DNA of 64,000 nucleotides, from assembly GCA_002077065.1 (NCBI GenBank), contig NAJO01000027.1, forward strand, positions 558,001 to 622,000. Direction: 5' to 3'. Source of the stretch: Cryoendolithus antarcticus. Its lineage: Eukaryota > Ascomycota > Dothideomycetes > Cladosporiales > Cladosporiaceae. The notes beneath the pieces are model-generated. The model saw only the letters and a program-made list of their open reading frames with translations. It was not told the origin of the DNA and searched no databases. Position numbers and translations under genes: made by a program. Positions 55,158 to 64,000 of the stretch are shown here, one piece after another. Numbering within the stretch: the stretch's first letter is position 1; each line of letters opens with the position of its first letter.

Positions 55158-56358
55158 GTCGTCTCAAGATAGTAACTTGAGGAATGTGACTGCAATGCTG
55201 TCGATGTTCTGCGGCTTAGGCTCGTATACCGCGCATGGTGGTAAGAGGTAGTTCGAATTAGCGTCAAGCGAGTGTCGAGGTGCCTGTGAGATTGTGTGAG
55301 TGCTCCGATCTCTCTACGACTTGTATATCCAATGCTTTCGTACTTTGTATGTGATACTATTTTGATCTCCGGTTGCCAGATACATTTGCATAGCAACGCC
55401 CCACAACGGAGATCTGCAAGATCTGCCGAGCCGACACTCCCCGTTCTCTAGCAAACAGTGCACGGGCTGTGAATCTTCCTTTGCGGCCGTTGGAGTGGCC
55501 TACAGAAACTGAATCATATACAAGTGCTATCGAATCTGCTGCTGAACAGCCCTACTTTCCGAGCAACTCCGCTGAAATGAAGTCCATAACAATGCTTTGA
55601 CCAATGTATCCCACTTGTCCTACCGCCTGTTCTGTGTACCGGCGGTGCTAGCCATGTCGTTGCTGTCGTATACTCGAATCTAAGTCTCGGTCGTATTCAA
55701 TGCCATCGTAATCATAACATTCGTGGTGGATGCTGTGGTACCTCGGAAGCGTCTTTCCGGGAAGCTTTGCGCCTATCCACCAGCTTCTCCATGAACGCTG
55801 CCGCGTGATGTATCACGGAGAGACTAGGCTACTCATGCCACGATGCTCGCTCAGCGTCATGGCTATCTGCGAACTGTTTTGGCGTCTTCGACTTGCACCG
55901 CCATCGTCCCGCGCCAAAGTACCCTCCTCTGCCAGCATGCCAGGCCGTACCAAAACCGGTGGCTGACTGATCCATTGTCGCTGTGCAGCATCGGAATTGT
56001 CCTGAGTTAGGCTGGGTTATGTCGATCCTGGCATGGAGCAGCAGCTCGATCACGGTAGGCTCCCGTCTTTGATGCGTTCCACACCGCAAGATTCACTGTG
56101 TGGTGCGGTCGTTTCAGCTACGTCGCCTTGTCGTATCTCTACTCGTCCAAACTGTGCAGAGCCTTGTATTGCGATCACTCTCACCGCAAGTGTCATTCTG
56201 CGAACATAGCGTCGATGAGAGAGCACACTAGCCTGCGCTATCCCATGGATTTGGACGGCGCTTGAATAGACCTTCCCGTATCAGAGTGCGAGAAATCGCC
56301 GCTGAGGCAACGAGCTTCTCCCACGAAGATCTTCAGACGTTTGAGAAGAGGAGATACT
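55158..56358. other. Intergenic region, 1.2 kb, chitin synthase promoter side
   Basis: Between the chitin synthase start and the 3' end of the kinase gene, both on the minus strand. Frames are short (for example 55730-55966 plus) and not supported. Probably long promoter and leader of the chitin synthase gene. Confidence 0.5.
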
Positions 56359-59004
56359 CTACGACTGAACTTCGATCTCCTCGGATGCATTCGTATTCAC
56401 ACCGTTCATATCAGGTCGAGGAGGTGAGTCGCTTTCGGTGAAGCTGGTAGCCTTACTCAGATGTGCAGTGTCGCTGACATTGACACTTGCTCGAGGCGTG
56501 GAATTGGCTGTGTCTGGCCAAGATGCGCACGCGGAGGTGCCAACCTCGGATGTGGACGCGTCCGGCTCGTCCAAGTGCATGTCTTGGAGCATTTCTTCGT
56601 CAAAGCCGGAGTCCTGATGCAGAGGTGGCCCATACAGACTCCTCTCGTTCAAATCTCTGGTGGAGGTTGTGCAGCTGTCCGCATTATCAGTGTGTTCCTT
56701 ATGCACACCGGTGGCCGTCGAGATTGGAGTGAAAGAGTCAACTCTAGCGTCCGGCAGCTCCAGGATCCGACTCTTACGGGTGCTCCCGTCATCGTCAATG
56801 GCTAGATACACCTTTCCGCTTCTTCGGCTCGGACAGCCAGGCGACAGTGAAAGACTAGTCGCACTTGTCGCTGTCTCACCGCAGCCGCAAGGTGAGCTGC
56901 GTCTTCGTCGACTAGAAATCGGACTCCGCCCTCGACTATGGCCAACGATCCAGCTACCTGAGCTCGCGAAGTGGTAGCTGATATTGCCTGTTGGACTGGA
57001 GACCTCCAGGGGATCAACGTAGGTGACTTGATCTTCGATATAGGGCGTAGAGGCGACATGGCCACCACGGGCATGTCGATGCACCTCGTCCAGGGTGACT
57101 GTAAGATTTGGATCAATGTACTCCTTGTCAGATCGATGAATGGTCGAATTGCTCGAGTCAGAGGCCTTCAAGTCATCAGCCCCACTTCCGTGCCTCCACG
57201 AGTCCGAAGGTCTCAATGGCGAAGCGCTAGCACGAGACAAGCGTCCGGCATTGTCAGGTATAAGCATAAGCAAACGTGCAGCGCTTGCTCTCGCCTGCGG
57301 ACGCGTCTCGAGACACGTGTCGACGATCTGGCAGTACCAGCCTGGTATATCACTGCCCAGAGGTCGAAGTGGTCGTGCTTTGTCTGGAACGTCGTTCTCC
57401 TCAGCGAGTCCCCATAACACCATACCAAGCTGGTACAGATCCGTCTTCACACTGATATGCATACCAATGCGCTGACCAGAGTCGATGAGCCGACCCAACT
57501 CAGGCGGCTCCCAGCCGACAGGGCATCCACGACGATTGATATCAATGATGAGCGCATTGTCATGGTCGTCAATAACAATGTTTGAGAGAGTAAAGTCCCC
57601 CTGGATGAAGCCCGCTTCGTGAATGTCCGAAAGTCCTGCAATAATCTGACGAGTCCACTTCTCACGGCGAGTCCACTCAAGCGTACCCGCGTAATCGTAT
57701 ATAATGTCGACGAGGGCTCCTCGTGATGCGTATGAGATGAGGAGGCCTCTGACTGAGGAGCCGGACTCATCAGTGACCAAGCCTTCCAGTCTGACGACGT
57801 GTCTGCTGTCACAGAGTGCATCAAGTGCATTGACCTCATACAGGAACTCATCAACTGTATCCGGCCCTGCGATCTCCTTCTTGACGAGGAGCTTACCATT
57901 GACGTGCACCTTGTAGACGAAGCCCGAGAGATGCGAGTCGAAGTCAAGCTCACTTTCGCGGTAATGAGGACAGCTCACATGGCCGAAGAGTGAGGTTGCG
58001 GGATACTGAATGATCTCGTTCGCGTCCTCACTGACGTGCACGTGAAGCTGGCCGTCGTCTCTCGTGGTCTGCAACTTGAGATTGGTCACGGTGTTGTAGA
58101 AAGCTATATCCTCCAGACTCTCGTGGATGGCCTCATAAATGCGAAAGCTTTTTTCACGTTGATACCGCATCGATCGCAAGTCTTCTTCGAGGGAGCCTTC
58201 GATAGGGTCACTGTAGTCGAGCGAGATTGTGACACGCCGCCATCTAGTCGCGGATTCTGCGAAGGTGACAAAGTACTTCTCCCGCTGACTCTTGTCTCGA
58301 AAGGACATGCTCAAGTTGAGAATCCAGGATCGATCAAACGCTGATCGAATCGCAGCTTGGGCGACTTCTTCATTTGCTTCGTCGGTGACCGAATCATTGC
58401 CAAGCCAAGAAGCTCCATGAATGGCGGCGAACTCTTGTTCACCAACATGATTGGGAGAGCTCCCTTGCTGTGGAGGCTGTAGGTGTTCCCATGACGGTAG
58501 TTGCTCGCGACTAACATAGTTCGAATGGCTGTACTCGCGTGCGTGAATAGCTGGAGCAGAGGCCGAGGGGTTGGACGTCGGCGGTGGTGAGAGACTCCGC
58601 TGCGCAATGCCGGTGCAGCTTCGACGTGTGAGGCTGAGCGGCCGGCATGAAGAGTAGCCTCGTATTGGTAATGGCAGACAAAGTGCGTGAGGCGATCGTT
58701 CTATCCGTCCGACCTCTGCCTCGGAGGCAGCTAGGCGAGCATTAGGTGGCGTCGAATCTTTTCTACCCAAGCCGTCGTCTACGATCTCGACTTCTTCTAC
58801 CACAGGCTTCTCCACTGTGGGCTCCTCTCTTCCATGTCCCGTCTCCACCACATCGTGATGTCTCCTGAGCTTACTCCTCAAAGTATTCAGCAAACTCGCT
58901 CGCCTTCCGAGCTTCCCATCTGGACTTCCACCCGTTCCAGTAATCTCAATCCTGACATCGACATCTTCCATCTCTGTTCCACTACCAAATGGCAAATGCG
59001 GCAT
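56359..59004 (-). CDS. Atypical protein kinase-domain protein
   Basis: 881 residues from the ATG at 59004; the frame opens five codons earlier at a GTG. Single exon. Residues about 360-600 read as a protein kinase: a beta3-lysine candidate in LLVKKEIAG near 375, FLYEVNALDAL as helix C with its glutamate, and a catalytic loop GFIQGDFTLSNIVIDD near 466 that keeps the catalytic Asp and the metal-binding Asn. IDINRRGCPVGWEPPE stands where DFG...APE is expected, so DFG is DIN and APE is EPPE. VKTDLYQLGMVLWGLA is the F-helix block. The N-terminal 350 residues and the Ser-rich C-terminal 270 residues match no domain I know. Similar kinases with HGDF/QGDF loops are frequent in Pezizomycotina and uncharacterised. 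Confidence 0.8.
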   Translation of the reverse strand: MPHLPFGSGTEMEDVDVRIEITGTGGSPDGKLGRRASLLNTLRSKLRRHHDVVETGHGREEPTVEKPVVEEVEIVDDGLGRKDSTPPNARLAASEAEVGRIERSPHALCLPLPIRGYSSCRPLSLTRRSCTGIAQRSLSPPPTSNPSASAPAIHAREYSHSNYVSREQLPSWEHLQPPQQGSSPNHVGEQEFAAIHGASWLGNDSVTDEANEEVAQAAIRSAFDRSWILNLSMSFRDKSQREKYFVTFAESATRWRRVTISLDYSDPIEGSLEEDLRSMRYQREKSFRIYEAIHESLEDIAFYNTVTNLKLQTTRDDGQLHVHVSEDANEIIQYPATSLFGHVSCPHYRESELDFDSHLSGFVYKVHVNGKLLVKKEIAGPDTVDEFLYEVNALDALCDSRHVVRLEGLVTDESGSSVRGLLISYASRGALVDIIYDYAGTLEWTRREKWTRQIIAGLSDIHEAGFIQGDFTLSNIVIDDHDNALIIDINRRGCPVGWEPPELGRLIDSGQRIGMHISVKTDLYQLGMVLWGLAEENDVPDKARPLRPLGSDIPGWYCQIVDTCLETRPQARASAARLLMLIPDNAGRLSRASASPLRPSDSWRHGSGADDLKASDSSNSTIHRSDKEYIDPNLTVTLDEVHRHARGGHVASTPYIEDQVTYVDPLEVSSPTGNISYHFASSGSWIVGHSRGRSPISSRRRRSSPCGCGETATSATSLSLSPGCPSRRSGKVYLAIDDDGSTRKSRILELPDARVDSFTPISTATGVHKEHTDNADSCTTSTRDLNERSLYGPPLHQDSGFDEEMLQDMHLDEPDASTSEVGTSACASWPDTANSTPRASVNVSDTAHLSKATSFTESDSPPRPDMNGVNTNASEEIEVQS

Positions 59005-61263
59005 CTTTGGACTGACCACTCACGGCTCAGACCGAAGTGGCAGTCCAGTAGTATTGTAGCACTTCGCGCAAGCGAGGTTGTTATCGTCCAGAGGCAGTAC
59101 GTAGCACGTTCGGCGGCCTTGTGCTACCTTGAAAGCGGGGAGCCATGCGGTCGTGTCTGAATGCATACAAAGGCTGAGAGATGCTGTGTATCTTCAATCG
59201 AGAAGACACGTCGATTCAGAGGTCCCGTAGGCGTCTCCCAGCGATCGCAGGTGGGTACATATGCATCAAGTCATTTCGAGGTCTTGTATCGCATGTGTTG
59301 ACACCCGGGTTGTTTTAAACGGGTAAACGATGTTTGCCTTGTGCTAGGTCGAGTACGGCGGTATGGACGACTCTTTGAGCCTGCTGTGCTCGGGCACACG
59401 CACCCCTAGGGGGTTGGGAGCGGTGTGTATTTGCGGAGCCTTGGAGGATGTTCGCGGTGTGAAGTGCTGGCAACGGAGCGAGCCAATCACAGCGGGGCTT
59501 TGGTGTGTCTCACACAACGAAATCATAGACTCACAGTCTCTTGTAGACAGAATCAATGCCTCGAGACCATCAGAGGCAACTTGGACGGCGAAGGGCGTTA
59601 TGTTGTGCGAGTATCATCAAGGTGCCAGCCGTGAGCACATGGGCATTACATACCTTCGGTTATACTCCACCGCCGTGCATACGCTTTCCAGCCTCGTGTT
59701 GGATCTCACACTCGCACCAATCCTGCCCGTGCCTGTCCAACATGCACTGTGCCATCTACCCAACATTGTTGGTCGACGGCGGCACAGCTGCCCATCCTCC
59801 GCCCCATAACCACGTCGACGGTAAGGTCACTCATTGATCCGCAGTACTTGCCCACGCCCAGCCCGACCCATTGGCTCTCACAGCCGTTTCGAGCAAATCG
59901 CAGTAAGCCTCGGGCAGCAACAGGCAGTCCATATCATTTAGGGGGCGCCTCTCTGCAAATGCCTGCAAGAAGCAGCGAGCCGGAATTGACTGTACGACCA
60001 GTGCTGGAAAGCCACGACATCACTTTGCAAAGAGACCTGTAGGAACGGCAGCCGCAGTAGTGCTGCATGATGCATGCAGTTCGCCTTAGGATTTGGGATT
60101 CTCTGACTGGCGAGACTATCTAAACATTGGGTACATGTAAGGTATACAGCACTGGGCAACGTGTAGCTAATAATCAATGACGGCTCTATAGCTACCTTAG
60201 TATACCTTACCTACCCGTAGCTGACTATCATGTTCCATCGCCAGTCAACGAGCCTCGAGGCGAGTTCGGATCAAGCTACATGGACGCACTAGAGTCGGTG
60301 GAGTCGCTTTCTCAGGTAGTGACCCGTATCATGCTCTGCTCATTCGGGTGCTGGCACAGCAGTGATTGTGCGCTGTGTACTCGTAACCATCGGCCATAAT
60401 GACGATGCCCATGCACTGCACTTACTGTCTCCAGACTCGCCCTTATTTTCTGAATAGGCGGTCTCGAAGGAGCTATCGCGGCTCTCTGCTTCGACTCTCC
60501 ATTCATGCGGGCAGATGGGTCTTCTAGCTAAGCATGTATCTTGCAGGCGGATGCACAGTGTTCACATTGTCGTCTGGATGCTACTTCAGCACCATTCCCT
60601 AGATCCGCGGGAGCTGGTTCTGGCGCTGCTTCACCTTCCTGTCGAAGCCTTCCACCACAACTTCCAGCCATTGGGACTTCTCTGCCCGAAGGCATCCTAT
60701 AGCGAGCCTAGGTTCTGGGACTTGTGCCGACCGTCTGCCAGCACACACCCAGAAAGAAGATAGCCGACGATGCACTCCACAGCTGACAGCAAGGATTGTC
60801 AGAGAAGTGCCGACTTTCATGCAGGACATCTCGCCCAGTGCGGTGGTCGTTAACGAGTGCCTGCCGTCGAGATCTATCAAATGCACCGACACATGCGTGA
60901 GGCTTCTCGCCATCAAAGTAGGTCGCATGCTCCGCGATCCTCGCCTCTAATACATCGCCACTACGCAGGAGGTACCTCGTCTCCCTCAGTCTGCGGAAGC
61001 ACATGCATTGGCAAAAGCACCATCTTGTTCCTATGGAACAACGACACATGGTACGAAACGGCTTCCCAGATCTGGCTTCACATCTGCGCAGGTTTCACGT
61101 CTGGAATGGCTCCAGCCGTGTACTTGGAGCACCTACGGCAGAAAAAGATGTCTACTTGACGGCATTCGGCCTGGGATCTGCGGGTCAATGTCCTTGATGA
61201 CATGGCATTCAAGGGAGCAAACTAGTCCGATGGCGCGTGACACTCTCGTCAAAGCCAAGTAGT
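59005..61263. other. Gene-free stretch, about 2.3 kb
   Basis: Upstream of the kinase gene. Frames up to 148 codons (59363-59809) show no domain, and no RNA gene was recognised. A CGGGT direct repeat around a TTTTAAA core lies near 59307-59325, and a TACC-rich segment (TACCTTAGTATACCTTACC) near 60195. Confidence 0.5.
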
Positions 61264-61967
61264 CTCACTATTCCAGTCGCGAGCACGTCCATAACAGTGC
61301 AAGTGATCTAGCACACCCAGGAAGAAAAGCGCGCAGAAGTGCCTGCTCGCCACATGATTCATTTTCCGAGGTTGTGCTGTCTCATGCCCACAGCAGTGAC
61401 TGCAGTCATAGTAGCCCAAGAAGTCTTGAGAAATTTCGAAGATCGACGCCGGAACTGTGCTTCACAGCCGTGATAGTCGTCTCCGGGACCGCATCATCTC
61501 ATACTCGCAGTCCTGAGTAGCATCATGGTAGCAAGAGCGAATTCGTAAATTTGGGGAGAGAGTGGAGATATTGGACCCTAGATCAACCTTTTAGTCGCTC
61601 TGGAATCACAACTCCTCGTACCCGCAGTCGCCAGGACCATCATATTAGCACAAGAAACCCCTGAAAATTCCCGAGAAAGAGGTGATAAAAGTGACCTACC
61701 CCAGTAGTTGCGTCTCTCCGAAACCGTGTTCTCTCATACCCACAGTCGCAGCTACCATGATAGCAGCACAAGCCACCCCAAAAACACCGAGAGAAACCCG
61801 TACTTAAAATACCCACAAGCCGCACATAACCCTCTCCGTGACCACATGACCCCATACCTCAGTCGCGAGTACCACGACATTAGCACAAGAAAGCTCGAGA
61901 ATGTATGGAGAAAGTAGTAGCAGAAATACCTCCTTACCACGCACATTCGCTACCCATCGACGAAACG
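61264..61967. repeat. Diverged tandem repeat, six units of 117-118 bp
   Basis: A conserved block with approximate consensus CTCATACCC-CAGTCGC-AG-ACCATCATA-TAGCACAAG starts at 61264, 61381, 61498, 61615, 61733 and 61851. The spacings are 117, 117, 117, 118 and 118 bp. The first 40-60 bp of each unit are best conserved. A second, weaker block (CTCTCCG-GACCACAT) precedes the next unit in several copies. Units are clearly diverged (base changes throughout) yet keep the period, so the array is old or under length constraint. It ends about 90 bp before the BEM1 stop codon. Not a CRISPR: unit-long homology, no spacers, eukaryotic DNA. Confidence 0.85.
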
Positions 61968-62058
61968 CCTCAACACCTTGCGCCTCCCATTCCCCCAAGT
62001 CCCCACTTTCCGTTGTCCCATAACACCATAGCTTCATCCTCCAACAGAGCAAATCCCC

Positions 62059-64000
62059 TTAGCTCCCAGCTGCGCGTACAGCTAGAGTAAGTTTCTCGTT
62101 CCTCTCGACCGCAATATCCAGATCCTCATCCCCTTCAAGCCGGTAGTACTCCCCATCCCGCTCATCCCGATACTCAATCTCTAGGACCTCCTCCCCAGCT
62201 CCTCGGAATTCCAGTTTCCTCCGCTCCACGATCTTCTGGTAGAGCGAGGCGAAATCGAACTGCCCCCGCGGAGGAAGGCGGAGCACGACGCAGGTATCTC
62301 TGTCGAACCAGGCTTTGACTTTGACGGGTTGCGTGGAGTTGGGCTGGGAGGAATTGGGTTGGGTGGAGGTGGCGGATTGTTGGGAGGGGAGGGTGTATTC
62401 GGAGGGAGAGCGGTAGTGTTGTTGTTGGCCTTGCTGCGGTTGCTGTTGTTGTTGGGAGAGGTTATTTGCAGATAGCGAAGGCTGGCCTCGTTGGTGGGTA
62501 TATGGCGTATTCGAAGCCTGGCTCTGGGAATGCTGATGCGCGCTCACGACTGAGCCTTGCCGTGAGTGGTCTTGCGATGCTGCGTCGCCGTTGCTGTAGG
62601 GGTTTTGTGAGGCTTGGGAGTATCGTTGCTGGGGTTCTGAGGGTCTTGCGTGCTCATCCAGGTCTGCCACGCTGGGATCGACTTCGTAGTCGCCTTCTCG
62701 GGGCGCGAAGAAGTTCCGCACGAGCGAGGAGGTTGTGATGTGTTGTTGCATGTTCAGCAGATCTCGCAGATACTGGTCCAGGTTCTCCCTCCGCCCTTCG
62801 CTGATATTGTCTGTGACGAACTTCACGGGTCCAGGCATATACGGCAGCGTTCTTGACTTCCCGGACACCTGCCCGGCCTCCTCGGGAAATGCGTTGATTA
62901 GGTTGATTTGCAGCTCGTAGAAATCCTCATATATCCTCGACAGATCCCAGTGCGTGTTATTCGACAGCTTGCACTCCACGACAAAGTGGAACTTGTCGTC
63001 TGCGAACGTATGAGTTGGCACGCTTGCTCGTACAGGCGCAAAGAGGTTCTGCTGCTGTTGTTGCTGGTACGCGTAATTGCTCGGTGTCCGCTCGTGCCCG
63101 TGTCCTTGGCCATACCCGTTTTGCAGGCTCATCCTCTCCATGCCCTGCGCGACTGACTGCGATTGCTGCTGGCTGCTCGACACTGTCCCGAGCGGTATAC
63201 TTGTGTTCTTGTACTCCGCAGCCATCTTCTTCCACTCCTCCACTCTCGGTATGCCTGCCTTCTGCACCGCCGCGATTGGATCCTCCGCCGCCTTTCCTGT
63301 CGTCATATCTCGAATCTCGATGAATGACACAGGTATCAACCCCGGCCCTCCAAGTCTCGTGATTGGCTTCGCGACAAACCACTCCGGGTTCGACTGCGCA
63401 ATCACAATGATCGCCTCTCCCTCCTTCGCATCCAACTCATCCGGCCGCTCAGCATTGAAATCATAGCTCACGATCCCATACACTCCCGCCGGTGACCGTC
63501 CCCCAATACTCTTGCTCACTCGATGTCCAGGCATAGGCGGCGCATTGCCACTCGACATGGCGCTATTCCTCGACCCGGCAGCCACGCTCCTCGAAGGCGT
63601 CGAGCCCTCTGCGTACCCACTATCGTGCGTCGTGCCCGTAGACTTCGTCGAGTCCCCGCTATCCCTGACAGTTTTGCCCACCTCCTCAAAGTACTTCACA
63701 GGCACCAGTCCGCGGGTGTTCTGCAGCGGATTGCAGGCTTCGTACCAGTCTGGATCGTTTTCGCGGGAAACGACGTGGAGGAAGTCGCCGGCGGAGAAGG
63801 AGAGATAGTGAGGTGGATCGATCGGGGCCGTGTAGTCGTAGAGCGCTTTGATTACCTGCACTTGTCAGTATTTGCGCCGAGCTCGCAATTCATTCGTATC
63901 CTCACCTTCTTCGGCGGTTCTATGGCGATCGCGTCTTTCTGTGGTATGCTGATCTGGACTGGTTTCGCCGAGTCATGCTTGCCTCCTACGTCGCTTTGAC
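62059..64000 (-). CDS. BEM1: Bem1-type polarity scaffold (SH3-SH3-PX-PB1), 5' end outside window
   Basis: Two visible exons, 63906-64000 (runs off the edge) and 62059-63855. The 50-bp intron (GTGAGG...TGCAG) joins EPPKK to VIKALYDYTAP, and exon 1 is open to the edge. Visible protein about 629 residues. Domain order: SH3-1 right after the splice (ALYDYTAP ... LSFSAGDFLHVV), SH3-2 (YGIVSYDFNAERPDELDAKEG ... GLIPVSFIE), a PX domain (FADDKFHFVVECKLSNNTHW, IYEDFYELQINLINAFP, RTLPYMPGP), a Gln-rich linker, and a C-terminal PB1 domain (VKVKAWFDRDTCVVLRLPP ... YRLEGDEDLDIAVER). Bem1 links Cdc42-GTP, its GEF Cdc24 (PB1-PB1 contact) and PAK kinases at growth sites. In moulds it also supports NADPH-oxidase signalling and hyphal fusion. 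Confidence 0.95.

Noticed and set aside
59307..59325. CGGGT direct repeat around TTTTAAA as a zinc-cluster binding site
   Set aside because: The motif is short, with no matching gene context (it lies over 300 bp upstream of the kinase gene) and no second copy in the window.
61264..61967. Array considered as CRISPR
   Set aside because: The organism is clearly eukaryotic, and homology covers whole units with gradual divergence; there are no identical repeats separated by unique spacers.
61640..62052. Minus-strand ORFs inside the 117-bp array with repeated hydrophobic peptides
   Set aside because: The peptide similarity follows from the DNA repeat. Frames shift between 117- and 118-bp units and stops occur in other units, so no continuous protein is supported.

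Overview
The window is nuclear DNA from a filamentous ascomycete. The evidence is conserved single-copy fungal genes on both strands, short spliceosomal introns (twelve placed, 47 to 61 bp, with GT/AG ends), a Pezizomycotina-type Bro1, a MOB3/phocein protein with a long acidic tail, and kilobase-scale intergenic gaps. Gene content and style fit Dothideomycetes, perhaps the Capnodiales/Mycosphaerellales group; that placement is inference. I recognised no transposon, RIP-degraded DNA, tRNA, rRNA or CRISPR array.

Layout. 1-10 kb: 3' end of an iron-type (maleylacetate reductase-like) dehydrogenase; cystathionine beta-synthase (-) and mitochondrial N-acetylglutamate synthase (+), which share a divergent promoter holding a perfect TGACTCA site; and a GT1 glycosyltransferase with an unusual C-terminus. 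10-20 kb: a Ran-binding FG nucleoporin-like protein; a 3.6-kb stretch without recognisable genes; a secreted DUF3494 ice-binding-type protein on a Thr-rich stalk; leukotriene-A4-hydrolase-type aminopeptidase. 20-28 kb: MOB3/phocein, a Cys-rich single-pass membrane protein, and a Set3-type PHD+SET protein. 28-37 kb: a 3.3-kb gap, then NPC2, a four-exon V-ATPase subunit F gene that is easy to miss, the RKM5 methyltransferase and BRO1. 38-41 kb: a tandem pair of paralogous unknown proteins that resemble DUF6604. 41-56 kb: COPI beta'-COP (SEC27), choline-transporter-like PNS1, MCD4 (GPI ethanolamine phosphate transferase 1) and a chitin synthase. 56-64 kb: an atypical protein kinase, a gene-free stretch that ends in a diverged tandem repeat of about 117 bp with six units, and the polarity scaffold BEM1, which runs off the right edge.

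Functionally this is mostly housekeeping DNA: amino-acid synthesis, nuclear transport, chromatin, and a run of endomembrane, vacuole and cell-wall genes between 30 and 56 kb. The parts least explained by known biology are the 117-bp array at 61264-61967, the tandem paralog pair at 38266-40713, the glycosyltransferase with VPS13-like and ubiquitin-interaction-like tails, and the stalked ice-binding-type protein with Kex2/Ste13-type processing signals.
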